Assembly (NCBI GenBank): GCA_961205875.1
Contig: OY540818.1
Span: 13,676,761-13,740,760, forward strand
Reading direction: 5' to 3'
DNA length: 64,000 bases
From: Sialis fuliginosa
Lineage: Eukaryota; Arthropoda; Insecta; Megaloptera; Sialidae
The position numbers and the translations under genes were made by a program. Of the stretch, positions 14,101 to 26,667 are shown one piece after another. The notes under the pieces are model-generated. The model was given only the letters and a program-made list of their open reading frames with translations, had not been told where the DNA came from and ran no database searches. Within the stretch, counting starts at the first letter, position 1, and each line of letters starts with the position of its first letter.

Positions 14101-15736
14101 TCATATTCAGCACTTGTGTAAGAATTGAAAACTTTTTCTAAAATAATTGTGGTTACTTTTTTAGTTTACTAACATTTCAATCTACGTAACATAATATTAT
14201 CAAATGTTTTTGATGAACTTTAGTCCACCGAAAAAAGGGATTATTTATAGATAACGAGATTTGGTTATAAATATAGTTATTAATGGCAAACACAATATTT
14301 AGTTACTGTTAATAAATCCCATACTAGAGCTATATCGTCAAATTGATAACATTTATTGAATTTATTAATAATTAACAAATATTTTCGAAAACATGCCAAC
14401 TAAACACATTTTTTTTCCTATAACTAATTTTCTCAGTGTCTAAATGACTACTTTTTTAGTTTTGTGGTTGCTTTAGTACAAATTATGCCAGATAACTTAT
14501 ATTTCCTCCTATTTTAATTAAAATTGCATCTGTCGATAAAATCAACGATGGTTTTATACGTCCAATACTATCTTCTGACGTCTCTGGTAGGTGTAGGTTT
14601 TTCCCCAGACAATAAGCTATGAATTAAATAGCTTCCATAATTTTAATTAAACGTTATTGGCTCATTTAATTCTGTATTTTTAATAACAAAAAATAAAATT
14701 GATCGCTTTGGTTTCTGAACATATAAAAACAAAATGAAATAGTATGGAAAAATATTTTTATGCATGAGATTTTTATCAATATTACAAAATTTTAAATACA
14801 ATGCTGCTACTGCTAAAATATGCTCAATAAACATTACAAACTGATATTTGTATTATTGACGAGTGCATCATATTTTAATATCCAAAATTACTTTCACACC
14901 AATGAGCAATATCACCATAATTAAATGTATGTTTAATGCTGCTCTATTTTTAGAACTACATTCATATTTTTTGACAATTAAATGAATATAACACCACCTG
15001 TACCAAATAGGTTCATAGCTTTACAAATTGAAATTATTCATTCAAATAAAATTTAATTTTAACTAATATACATAGTGTTAATTTTTTTACTGTAGATATA
15101 TATATATTATTATTTTCTATTCCATTTTTTTATATTTACAGAAGTTATGAGATTCTATTCTTATAATAATTTAATTTTAATAACTTAAAATAATTATTTT
15201 AAAATCTAATAATATGAAATATAATTTTTCAACGAATTGTAAAACATCTGTATAAAATTAATCTGTAAATGTAAGGTTGTATTTTAGAAAGAATGTAAAA
15301 TTGTCTGTATTTAATTAAAAGATTGTACCCAGTATCCACCTGCGTTACACCTCTTAATTTATTATGCAAATAATAGCTGTGTTACAGGAAAAGAGAGTAT
15401 AAATTAATATAACGGGCGTTTTAAAAATATTTACCTGCATTAGATGTGTATACATTTGTCATTTAAAAAATTAATTAATTTTTAATTGTTTTCGTACAGT
15501 CATATTTAACTTTAAACATTATTATGCAGTGCAATTTAGTCGATAAAGAAATAGTAAAATAAAACGATCAAGTGCATGTTGAGCATGCACATGATAGAAT
15601 TCTGTAGCCATTCTCATTAACATTATGTACTTGCTAAACGTATCAAGAGCTATTTCATGTTGACAAAAAATGTAATCTCTCAATACAGTCTTTACTCTTG
15701 ACATTTCAATTTTCACCTATCACTGAGAAAAACGGA
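11183..15736. other. Long AT-rich stretch, no gene seen
   Basis: I see no exon, known repeat end or RNA gene. Open frames at 13740-13985, 14643-14834 and 15522-15716 show no domain, and their codon use is that of random AT-rich sequence. Probably part of the 5-HT1 intron. Confidence 0.45.
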
Positions 15737-15927
15737 ACTTTAATTTTAGGAAAAATTACAATTTCTAAATAAAAATTTACTATCTTATTATTATATATTA
15801 ATTAAATTTACAGACTTATTGTATTTTTAAATAAAAACATATCATTTTTATAATAATTCTGTAAATTATTGCAATACAGATAGTAAATTTTTATTTAGGA
15901 ATTGTAATTTTTACCAAAATTTTTCTC
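15737..15927. repeat. AT-rich hairpin repeat
   Basis: AAAAATTACAATTTCTAAAT and AAAAATTTACTATCT on the left are mirrored by AGATAGTAAATTTTTATTTA and GGAATTGTAATTTTT on the right. The loop contains a second ACAGACTTATTG/CAATACAGA pair. A MITE-like hairpin with no coding capacity. Confidence 0.7.
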
Positions 15928-16065
15928 CATTTAGATTGTTTGCGCTAGTTTTATTTCAAAGGTAAAGTTGAGAATACTCTCGAGAAAAGTCACCCTACAA
16001 AACTATTAATTTGTTACTTCAGAACTATTTCTATAAAGAAATACATCACAAAACCGAGTAAAGAA

Positions 16066-16117
16066 AAAAGAGGTACAAGAAAGCAATACACACATATGTG
16101 TATTGCTCTCTTTTTTA
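16066..16117. repeat. Short hairpin
   Basis: AGCAATACACA, loop CATA, TGTGTATTGCT, bracketed by AAAAAAGAG and CTCTCTTTTTT. It could form a stable stem in RNA, but nothing suggests transcription. Confidence 0.6.
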
Positions 16118-16286
16118 ACGTGTATATAAAAAACTACAAAAGTAAAATTCCATCAATTAACTTGTCGACGTCTTTACGAAACATCGTTGACAATAAAAAC
16201 TTGTGCTACAGAGAGGACAGCCGCTGTTTCGTCCTCGGGGACGTCTGAAGACGAGATTTGCGTTCGGGCAGATACATGCACATGAC

Positions 16287-16710
16287 CAGGGCCGTATTTA
16301 CGTACCACAAAAAAAAAACTATTTAAAAATTTAAATTTTGAATACTTAGAATAAAATAAAATACATATATTATTGTTTAGATTGAAATACTGATTTTTGC
16401 ATATATGTAGACATGAATTTTAGACTATGAGACTGTTGTTCATAATTATTGACAAAAGGGATAGTTCAAATATTAGGCTAATTGTTCACAGGAATAATTT
16501 TCAATTCTTTCTTTCCATTTTTATTATTTCATCAATTCATTATCTTCTGAATTCTATATAGTTAAAAAATCTATATTTTAATAATAAACTTCAAACGTTT
16601 CTTTTTAGGTTTTTAATTATAATTTTTTTTTTAATCTCCCCATTCATCCAACGATAGGGCCCACACCACATGTTCAGCCTACGGGTCCACAGACTCTAAA
16701 TACGGTCCTG
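16287..16710. mobile_element. MITE with CAGGRCCGTATTTA termini
   Basis: CAGGGCCGTATTTACG at left and TCTAAATACGGTCCTG at right are inverted ends of hAT-like type (CAG start). An 8-bp target duplication could not be demonstrated. The interior is AT-rich and non-coding. Confidence 0.65.
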
Positions 16711-19289
16711 TGCACGTCTATTACGTATGTATGTTCTGATATTCTGTGAAGTGCACTGGGATAATGTCAAATAAATTATTCATAGTAACTAGTTTACAAA
16801 TAAATTTACAGTAAAACATCTTCAATAAAATACGAACCTGCCACTTCAAAGAACAGTATTTTCTTTCAAAAGTGTTCACTGATTGAACCCAATTGTTTTT
16901 AATTCAAGTCTAAAAATTTCCCGTGGCTTCGTCCGCGTTTATATTAAAATCAAACCATTTTCCTTTTTGATACGTTCTATTAAATTATTCCAAAATGCTA
17001 ATAAATAACTTTTTATGTAATGAAAATAAGACGAAAGTATCGAATGACCAATATTAACAAAACTTTTTATTATTTGCTTAAATAAATTATAAATTTCAGA
17101 TTTTATTTTTAAAATATAGATGTTATTAATAAATAATTGTCAAAACATAAATATGATAATACGCACGTCAACTGCAAAATGTTTAATAAAATATACATTA
17201 TAAGGTATCTATACTACATTAATAATGTAATTGGTTTTTATTATGTTTATTTATTTTGTATTGTTCTTGACAAGAAAAAAATTCGATAATAATAATGGTA
17301 TTGTTATATTCAATTAATTGCTAATTGTTAAAATCAATAGGTACCTACTACATGCCATACATTATAAATGATTTAATGTTTTGTAAACGTCATATTTATA
17401 AATAAATAAATTGATATCTTTCCACTTGACATACGTTTCATAAAAAAATACAATCAACAAAAATTGAAGTAAAACAAAATACAGTCATTTTTCTGTTATT
17501 TAATTTTCCCTCGGTTGGACATCTCAAAAACAACAAAATATGTCACATAATATTCAGTTTATTCATTTAGAATAAAATTTAGGGTACGTCAAACTTATTG
17601 ATATTGTTTCATTTTGACAAAACAGTTATATACAATGTAGAACAACTGTTGCGTGTAAAAATTATATGAAAAACAATGCTCTAAAACTTTTTATCTACAG
17701 AATAAAACAACACAGTATATTGTGTCAGTGACGTGCAATTTATATTCATAGTTTTTTATTAATATTTCTTACACTAACTTTAAAAATTATATCAACATAA
17801 ATGTACAAATGTATATATTTTCTAGCTCATTTTTATCATATTTCGTCTGATCTTTCAATTTGATTTATTTAAGTTTTTTATGCAAAAAAGTAGAATACGT
17901 ACATAAAACATACTTTTTTATTAGATTATTGTGGCTTTAATAAGAATTCTCGCTTTTGAAATTAATAAAGAATTTTTTTTAATGTGTACAATTAAATTCA
18001 TCGGATATTAAATCGATTTACAAATTTAATTAGCCGCCACTAATACATATGTAGGATCATATATTAACATATTCATGATAACTTATAATCACCAATAATA
18101 ATAATACTAGTATAAATTCTATTAAATATTGTATTATTATTATGTTTTCTTCAATTTTATTAAACAAATAATAATTACACCTGTAGCTTCTGATCCATGT
18201 TAAATAATCATGTAGTTTTTTATTATAATTATTCTTGAGTCAAAGTCACTCTTTTTCTTATCACTAACGTAATAAAAAATTAAATATACATTTTTCGAAA
18301 TATGATAATGGCGATGAAAGGGTTAAAAAAATTGTGAAATATATCTTATATACTTGAATTGCTATTGATTATTACAATTAAATTTAGTCTTAGGGGTTAA
18401 TGGTTTTTTACTTTTTCGAATTTCGAATTTCGACTGTTGCCATTCGAAAGACTAAAAAATCATGAATACTCTAGATTTTTAAAAATCTTCATTAGTTTCA
18501 GAACTATTTGAAATATATGATTATTTGGCACATTTTAAAAGGGATATTTCACCTTCTTAAACAGTTTTACCGCAGCTAAGATGAAGAAAAAAATAAAGAA
18601 ATATATACAAAATTTAAACTTGATACGAATATGTCACTAGAAAATGTTCCCTTGTAAGAAAAATTTAATAATGTTCTTAAACCAAAGATTTCATTAAAAT
18701 ATAATTATCAAAAACTCACATAGTAAAAAGAACACTGAAGGATTTTAATGCGAAAACATTGAACATTATTTCAAGAAGAGTTATTGGGACGTAAAATGTA
18801 TAATCCTTGCAGTAAAAACGGCTATATTTCGTTAAAATTTATAGTATCTTTATTATTAACTACGTTATATAAACATCATTAAAGGTAATATTTTTAGATG
18901 AATATGTTTAATGAAAATTTTAATGAATTTTTTAAATATTTATGCAACGCCACAGACAAAGAATTACTTAATGATTATAGTCATGCATAACATTTGCACT
19001 CATGGTTGATTCTAGTTCACAAATGTTTGAATGTCTACTTTACAAATAATAAAGCTGCGTTGACTGATATTTTAATTCACGCTTGCTGTGATAAATAATT
19101 AACAATTATAACAAAGCCAGAAACTGGAATAATTTTGATACGGCTATGAACAAAATAAATATTATTTTGTAAAGAATGCATTTTTGTACACAAACAAACC
19201 ACATAGTAAACAGTCAATAGAGATGCGGTCAAGAAGCAATAAGCGACCCTTTGCTAGAAGTATTTAGCAAAGGTTTTATGACATGCACA
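16711..19289. other. AT-rich, no gene seen
   Basis: Only a retroelement tail scrap CCCGTGGCTTCGTCCGCGTT at 16920-16939 is recognisable. Confidence 0.45.
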
Positions 19290-20548
19290 TGTTATCTACG
19301 GTCAGGGCACGAACACTTATACAGCGTCTGCAGTAACACACACCTACCCCCGCTGCACACCGCACCCTTAAAAATATTCGAGTATTGCAGACCAATTCCT
19401 AGAACGAGACGTTACGTCACAGGCACGAGCGTGCCATTCTAACTCCACACTCCGCGCGCCCCTGAGTTACCCAGCGAAATTAGTATAAAACTGGACGTAT
19501 TTTGAAAACAAAGGAGAACTCCTTCGGGAGGACTCACTGATGATATAGGAGAACTTCTTAGGGAGGACTCAAACGATTGTTATACGGCTACAGGACCGCT
19601 TATTAGATGCGCCCTGCTAGTCAACAATCATAACGTGATAGACCAAACGATTGTTACACGGCTACAGGACCGCTTATTAGATGCGCCCTGCTAGTCAACA
19701 ATCATAACGTGATAGACCAAACGATTGTTACACGGCTACAGGACCGCTTATTAGATGCGCCCTGCTAGTCAACAATCATAACGTGATAGACCAAACGATT
19801 GTTACACGGCTACAGGACCGCTTATTAGATGCGCCCTGCTAGTCAACAATCATAACGTGATAGGCCAAACGATTGTTACACGGCTACAGGACCGCTTATT
19901 AGATGCGCCCTGCTAGTCAACAATCATAACGTGATAGACCAAACGATTGTTACACGGCTACAGGACCGCTTATTAGATGCGCCCTGCTAGTCAACAATCG
20001 TAATTCGATAGACTAAAACCGATTGTTATCACAGTTACAGGACCGCTTACTAGATGCGCCTTGCTAACTAACAGTCATTGTTGATATCCATAAAACTTCC
20101 TAGTGGGTTTCCGACACTAGGCTACGCCGTCGACGGAAGTCACCACTAGGTCAGCTCTTGCCGTCTCCTGCGACGCCGACGCCCGCACCGACGCCCTCGG
20201 ACGCTATCTCCAGGTCCGCCCTGGGACATCGCCTCCAGGCGCGCTCACGGACGCTCAACACGTCGACGCCCTCGCCGTCGCTCACGACGCCCAGGCTTTC
20301 GCGGTCACCTCAAGCGTGACCCCTCTACACGACGTCCCGACGTCGCCATCTCAACCGCATCTTGGACGTCGACGCCGCCCAACACGTCAGTCATAAATCC
20401 CGCCAAACTCAAGATGCAGCCAACCCCTTAACGACGATATACTAATACATGAAATCCAGTATATAAATTGTATTGTATATACTATTCTTATTGTTGCAAA
20501 TAAAATAAACAATAAAACACATCTCTCTGTCTCTCTCTAACAACAACA
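19290..20548 (+). mobile_element. GC-rich insertion, candidate solo LTR (BEL/Pao-like architecture)
   Basis: The block is far richer in GC than its surroundings. It starts TGTTATC and ends TAACAACAACA, contains a TATAAAA box (about 19484) and ends with tandem AATAAA signals (about 20503-20515) before a CT-rich stretch. Inside is a seven-unit tandem array (19571-20088), and then a run of GACGCC/GACGTC-rich sequence (20100-20400). Short repeats GGAGAACTCCTTCGGGAGGA and a variant precede the array. No gag/pol sequence is present. Target duplication was not found, so the ends are tentative; a satellite-bearing unrelated insertion is the alternative. Confidence 0.45.
19571..20088 (+). repeat. Tandem array, 74-bp unit, seven copies
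   Basis: Units start at 19571, 19645, 19719, 19793, 19867, 19941 and about 20015. The first six are almost identical (AAACGATTGTTACACGGCTA, CAGGACCGCTTATTAGATGC, CTAGTCAACAATCATAACGT); the seventh is clearly diverged. The unit contains an ACGATTGTT/AACAATCAT inverted pair, so each copy could fold. High identity implies recent expansion or homogenisation. Confidence 0.95.
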
Positions 20549-21540
20549 CACATACCCCGAATCGTATCAATTTTTTGAAAAGTTTAGAAAACTCTTAATA
20601 ATTTTAAATTTATTCAAATATAATTATAATTGTATTTATTGAATATAAATTTATATACCAACCTAGTAAATAAAATATTTTTTTAATATAGACCCGTATA
20701 TATAATAAAAACGAACATATATGCTTTTATTTCGAAAATTTAAAGTATATATGTACTTCTATAATAAATTTTTTTTGCAAATGCTAATAATATAATTATT
20801 TGAAAAAGAGAAAGCTTTTTAAATCAATTTTATACGTCATAAAAGTATTCTGTATGGAAAAAAGGAACATCTACTTATAACTATAATCATATAAGGTACT
20901 GGCACCAGTCTTGGATATCGCCCCAGTAATGGTTATTTTTTAATTAAATGTACTGAATTAGAAATATTTGTTGATATTTGATTACTACCATTTCTGAATA
21001 TTAATCTATAAACATTTAACTGTCTTACAGTGTGATTTGATGACAATTGGCAAATAGGTTCCAAAATGGTGGACATTTAAAGTAATTATTAGTATAATTT
21101 ATTTATTAATTATTATTTTATTATAGCAACTGCTTTACATTGTTTCAAAGATGATTCTTTCTTTTATATCTTTTGTGTCGTAGTACATATCATTTTGTAA
21201 TCATTAGCGAGTGTCCATCACTGCGTGCTCATTACTGATTTACTGGGGAAAATACACAAAATAAAAGGCTATTATTCAAAAAACAAACGAAACGAAAAAT
21301 TTGAAATATATATAATAGTAAATTTTGTAATATTAACACCTAAACAGTAACCGATTACAACACAAGCATAGAGAACATTCACTACGGGCCTCAAATTAAC
21401 AAAAAAATGGTATTATTTCATTACAAGCTTTTATTTTAAATCGTATATATTGTTGATTGTTTTCATCGACGTTCCGGATTTTTTCTTCTATTGAGTACCT
21501 TATAAATTTTAAATAAAAATTCATGTTTTGTACTATATAT

Positions 21541-21775
21541 GGACACTGTTTTTCTGTAATGTATCAACCCACACAAAACACATTTTGAGATATCAACGTT
21601 TTTGACACACACAAAGAAAAATAATTTGTGATTTTGTTACAATTATTTTTATTGGAAAAATTAATGTAGCGCTTTGTTGTTTAATTAGATAAGTACATCT
21701 TCCAATAAATAAAAATTATAATCATTATCTCTTCAACTAAACCACAAAGAGTTTTTTGTAGAGTGTGTTTTGTTA
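21541..21775 (+). repeat. Dispersed family with ATGTATCAACCCAC end, copy 1
   Basis: It shares with 33430-33660 and 37023-37206 the ordered blocks TAATGTATCAACCCACACAAA, GATATCAACGTTTTTGA, TTAATTAGATA and ACATCTTCCAATAA. Confidence 0.75.
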
Positions 21776-21847
21776 ATTAAATTATAATTTCAATAAAATT
21801 TCAATAGCTATTAACTACTTTATATAATTTTTATTTTTTTATATTTC

Positions 21848-22000
21848 TTTTTGGCCTTATTGGTGACAAATTCAGCCAATTAAATATACAGTATACGTGT
21901 ATACCTCCACCAGACATGGTTGACATATGGATGAGGATTTGACGAGGCCCTAATGTCCATAGAGATATGGTTAGGGGTCACACATTAGGCTCTATTCTAA
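21848..22000 (+). repeat. Dispersed repeat, copy 1
   Basis: TTTTTGGCCTTATTGGTGAC, ATACCTCCACCA, CATGGTTG and TGAGGATTTG-type blocks recur in reverse orientation at 31055-31145. Confidence 0.55.
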
Positions 22001-22849
22001 CTTAAACTATGACTCCCACACCTGCATGTGTTAAATACACATAACATGTTATTATGTATATATGTATATATGTAGATTTCACATACATATGTTTCAGTAT
22101 AAAAAATATTTTACCACTGACTGATTTACAATTTTATTTTCGTGGAAACTGCATTTATAACTAAAAAAATATATTTTATATTAATTTAAATTTGAATATT
22201 TCAAAAAATTAAGGTTAAGGCTGCATAAATTTCAGCCCCTCAAATGCATAATACGCTATTGCTTTCAAATATAAAACACCTCATTGTTAGTTTCTTTTAA
22301 ATCATGTGTTAATTAATATAACATACCCATTGCCCATACGTTTTCATATCATATCAGCATTATTGATTTATTTGTTTATATAAACCACAGTGTACACAAC
22401 TAGTATACCTATATAATATGTACACAATATAATCTAATATTAATTATAACATGGCACCTACATTACAATTATGGTTTTCCAATATCTGCATAGGTACATG
22501 AGAAACTAAGGTATCATTTACAGTGAATTACCTCAAAACCTGTTTAATATAATTCAATAGGTAGAACAGTTTTCGAGCCCACGGCTTAAAAGTTAATTCT
22601 ATTATCCTATATAACTTATCCAATATATCTAAAACATTACTATGAATTTAATTTAACATACTCGTCAATTTAATATTTGAATAATTTAGAACGCATATAA
22701 AACAAAATTCAAAGTGACCTATGAATATTCGAGTTTAAAATCGGAGGCCAAAAAAGGAAAATTATTTACAAGCTTCAATTAAATTCATATTTCCAAATAT
22801 TAGATTAAGTATTAAATTAACGCCACAAGCTTTTATTTTTATTTGTATG

Positions 22850-23187
22850 AATTTTGGAATTTTTAAGATTTTTTTTATTACTTGGTGTACCACACTGTTA
22901 CCTATAAAATAATCATTTGGATTTTAAAATAAAAATCAATTGTTTTGAATTATAAAATTAATTCTTAATAATTGTTTTATATTGCAACCATAATCTCCCA
23001 AACAGAACAAATTCAATTATAATTTAAAGCTTATTTACATATTATAAATTTACAACTGACACCTCTGATATATTTTCATGGAAATGACATATGATATAAG
23101 ATGGCCCCCATAAGTTTTGGTAACAATTTCATATACGGACTAGTATTGGTTGTTATGTATCCATAGTCTTTCCTAATCTAAAATTTA
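22850..23187 (+). repeat. ~320-bp dispersed repeat, copy 1
   Basis: It aligns along its length with 58070-58440 by the blocks GATTTTAAAATAAAAATCAA, GAATTATAAAATT, TTACAACTGACACCT, CATAAGTTTTGGTAACA, ACGGACTAGT and TCCTAATCTAA. AT-rich, non-coding, class unknown. Confidence 0.7.
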
Positions 23188-23465
23188 CTCACTATTACTC
23201 GCGCGACTTCGTCCGCGTGGTGTTACAGATTTCTATTTAGTTTTGAATTTACACGCGCTAGATGTCTACCCAAAAAAGTATAACCTCTATTACGTAAAAA
23301 TGTCACTCATCCATTTTTTTCTAATAAAATTTTTGAGATACCAAGTAGCCTATGCCTTTCCACAGAATTCAAGCTATCTCCATACCAAATTTCATCAAAA
23401 TTGATTCAGTGGTTGAGCCGTGAAAAGATAACAGACATAGAGATACAATTTTGCATTTAATAATA
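23188..23465 (+). repeat. Non-LTR retroelement 3' tail / SINE-like copy
   Basis: It begins CTCGCGCGACTTCGTCCGCG and ends with the module CCAAATTTCATCAAAATTGA, GGTTGAGCCGTGAAAAGATA, ACAGACATAGAG. This is the typical 3' portion of RTE/CR1-like copies in Lepidoptera. No reverse transcriptase is present. Confidence 0.75.
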
Positions 23466-23803
23466 TTATCTAAATCTCGTCTACTATGCAGCCCTAATCT
23501 GGGGCCAAAAAAATGTTACAGCTAACCCTATTTCTTCCTACTCTAAATACTAAATATATATGTACACGCATATATTATGCGTACATATGTATAATATACA
23601 TATGTGTTATGTGTATAAATGTATACATATTAGAATCTGACATTAACAAGTTAATAGAAAAATCAATATGAAAACAATTACATGAAATAGGTGTACCAGT
23701 TCACACAGAAACGCCCTTCCTTGCGTTACCCGAAGGGCCCAATTACTTGATTTCACATCGTCGATTTTCGTCACCGATATCACACTGATGTGATATTCTA
23801 TAA

Positions 23804-24153
23804 CAGTATTTCTCAAACTGTTTTAATTCAAATATGTTAATGTTGAGTTATTAATACAATATAATTTTCATAAAATTCGTAAAAATATAATAATAAAGTT
23901 TTAAAACTATAAAGTTTGTGTGATCTACTGTTATTGAACACTATCTCACTGTGCAAATTAAAATAAAATATACAAATAAATAGACAACTACTAGTGCAGA
24001 AGTTCATCTGAAATTTTTTTTAATTTATGGGAAAGAAGATATTCTTGTCTGTCGATTAAAACGTTTTACTTTACATCAATATTCACTAGATGTATATTGT
24101 ATAGCTATGTATTATTTATGACATAGTAAAACTAAAACGTTTGGGAATCGCAG
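23804..24153. mobile_element. hAT-like MITE remnant
   Basis: CAGTATTTCTCAAACTGTTT at left and AAAACGTTTGGGAATCGCAG at right are imperfect inverted ends of the CAG..TTCYCAAAC type common in hAT derivatives. Target duplication not seen. Confidence 0.55.
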
Positions 24154-24179
24154 CTCGAATGTAACGAGATCAAGTATTA

Positions 24180-24440
24180 AGCATCTTAATTACATATCAC
24201 ATGCCTCCGCACGTGTTGTCGCCATCTAGTGCCGTACATATTAATTATTCACCGTTGTGTTTGCTCTATCTCACTCGTTCGTGCTCGAACGCGCTCGAAT
24301 TATCTCCATCTCGCCGTGCCCGTAATTCATTACGTTACCTGATACCAATCAGGTGATAGAGGCTTCCGCTACACTGAGAATTCGCACTGAGATAACAATG
24401 GTTTGCACGTCAAAGATGCCACTTTCGTTTCTAGTACATG
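24180..24440. other. Block richer in GC, function unknown
   Basis: The stretch has CATGCCTCCGCACGTGTTGT, CTCGTTCGTGCTCGAACGCG and a TTACCTGATACCAATCAGGT hairpin. Composition differs from its flanks, but no open frame or known repeat is seen. It could be a decayed element or regulatory DNA. Confidence 0.35.
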
Positions 24441-24646
24441 ATTACGCGTAAAATGTTGTTTTGGAGAAACAATCTATTATATATGTATATTGTATATATA
24501 TACCCTAACATAATTTGATTTATCTCTCAATGACACATGTTATTTTCTATTATGTATGAATTGAAGTGTGTACGAATGTTGGGACAACGCTGGCACAAAA
24601 CGAAAGAGAAATTCATTATTTAATGTAATAATGAGATTATGGGTAG

Positions 24647-25426
24647 TATGAATAAAACGGAGTATAAGCTCATGCTCAAGAAATTTGAAGTTTATACTTA
24701 CAATTAGAATCATACGAATACAAGATACTCAAAACTGACTTAACTTTAAGTTGGAGAATAAAGTCAGGTAGAGTTTTTTTACTTAAATATTGTATGAATA
24801 AAAAAGATATAGCGAGATTATAATTTGAAGTCTGGTCAGTAGTAGACTCGGTGATGGCAAAAACATTAGTGAAAGATAAATGTGGCTATCCGACGGTTTT
24901 CTTGAAGAAAAATTGGAAACGCGAGAAGAAACTCTGTTGAATAAATATCGCTTCAAAACAATTTTAATTTTGTTTTATTTCTTCCCAAATCCATTTTTAT
25001 TACCAAGACAATTGTGCAACTACAAAAGTTGCTCGGCTCGTTTGATTCGTTCTTAGTGTTGGTAAAATGCTTAAGTCAAGTCATACCATTACACAAAAGT
25101 ATTTTTTTATCAATTTTTCTCTAGTCACTAGAAATATTTCTTTACTTACTGCAACTAACAATAAATAAAAATATTTTATGTATTTTATTTAAAAATCTAT
25201 TTATTTATTGAGTAAACCAACAAAAATAAAGTACGCTAGAAATGTAATATATTGGACTACCATGTAAGTATGTATGTACCTACTATACATAAAGTCTGTT
25301 CTCGAGAAATTTGTATACTCAATGTAAGGACGTGTACACTCTAAGTTTAAGCAAATACTCAGGACTTTTTATTCATATGAATCTGAGTTTATATACTTCT
25401 GAGCTCATATTCCGTTTTATTCAAAC
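24647..25426. mobile_element. 780-bp inverted-repeat element
   Basis: TATGAATAAAACGGAGTATA with AGCTCA at left is mirrored by TGAGCTCATATTCCGTTTTA with TTCAAAC at right. The arm is about 26 bp. Internal repeats of ATACTCA/TGAATAAAAAG lie near both ends. The middle holds no protein-coding frame. Confidence 0.7.
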
Positions 25427-26667
25427 CATTTTATTTGTTTATACAGTCACACCTCGTTAAGAGAATTTTTGTAAAATCGATAAGATTACATTTTTCAAAA
25501 AAACAAATTGTAGAAACGTACGACCCTGGGTTAATTTTCAAACACATTTGATTTTTATCATACAATTTTAACAAATACATATCCACTTCTATAAATTCAA
25601 TTCATGTTCTTTTCGACTTTGTCGCTAATAGCTTAAATTAATTTTTTATAATTTAATTTTAAAACAATAAAATATTATTATTTGTTTAGCTATACTTATA
25701 CTTCAGACTGTTATAAAATATTGTAATACTTTTAAAATAAAAATTTATATTTTACAAAATGTATAATTATATTCATAAAATATGAATGGATATGAAGTAA
25801 GTAAATGTAATTTGTAATCGCTAATTCAACAAGATGAAAATTGCAATGAATGAAAAGCGTATAATGAAATAAACTGTATTTATTCCATACACTTTATAAC
25901 TGGAACATATTTATAATGTATTTATGGTAACTTATTATATGTTTTAATTAAATATTTTAACAATGACAACTCTCATCTTTCTAAATGAAAGATATCGCAT
26001 AACCACATTCATTAATTTTTATTTTCTCCAGTTTATGAAATAAAGTAATTTATATTGCATTTTATAAGGGTATACGTTTTAACGTACATAAAAGTGATAT
26101 TACATTTTTTTTAATATTTATTTTAAAAAGTGCTCACTTCACTTTTTTCTATGAGACGGCATACCAAAAAATCTTGTAACGTAAAAGGTTTTTGTGCACA
26201 CAATATGATATTATAGTACAATGGCGATGTCCCTTACAATACATTCTAGTTAACACATACAGTATACTCTCAACAATTGGTGCTTTTAATATACATATAT
26301 ATATGTATTCTGTACCTTAGAGGTAATTTTTACCTCAAAGAAAGGTACAGATTTCCACTAAAATATTTTTTTTTAATAGTTAATAGAATACTACGTACAT
26401 ATATGTAAGTAATTAAAAAATATAAATAATATAGGTAGTTTAAAATTTTCGAAATGGATTATACGTTATAATTATTTATATACATTATACACACAGCCAC
26501 GAAGCTGTCTGAAAAAATTAAGCCGGCAGACAATAATTTGTCAAACAGCATTATAGTAATAAATCATATTTTATTGTATTACCTAACGAAACAAATATAA
26601 TTATAGGTAAAAAGAATCAATATAAAATGCACCAATTATTTTGTATTAATTTAATTATTTGTTACAG
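25427..26667. other. Intron sequence before the 5-HT1 exon
   Basis: AT-rich. A hairpin TCTGTACCTT...GAGGTAATTTTTACCTC...AAGGTACAGA lies at about 26310-26352. The acceptor TTGTTACAG at 26659-26667 ends the intron. Confidence 0.5.

Noticed and set aside
19571..20088. Regular repeats suggesting a CRISPR array
   Set aside because: The 74-bp units are contiguous with no variable spacers, and the genome is eukaryotic; it is a tandem satellite.
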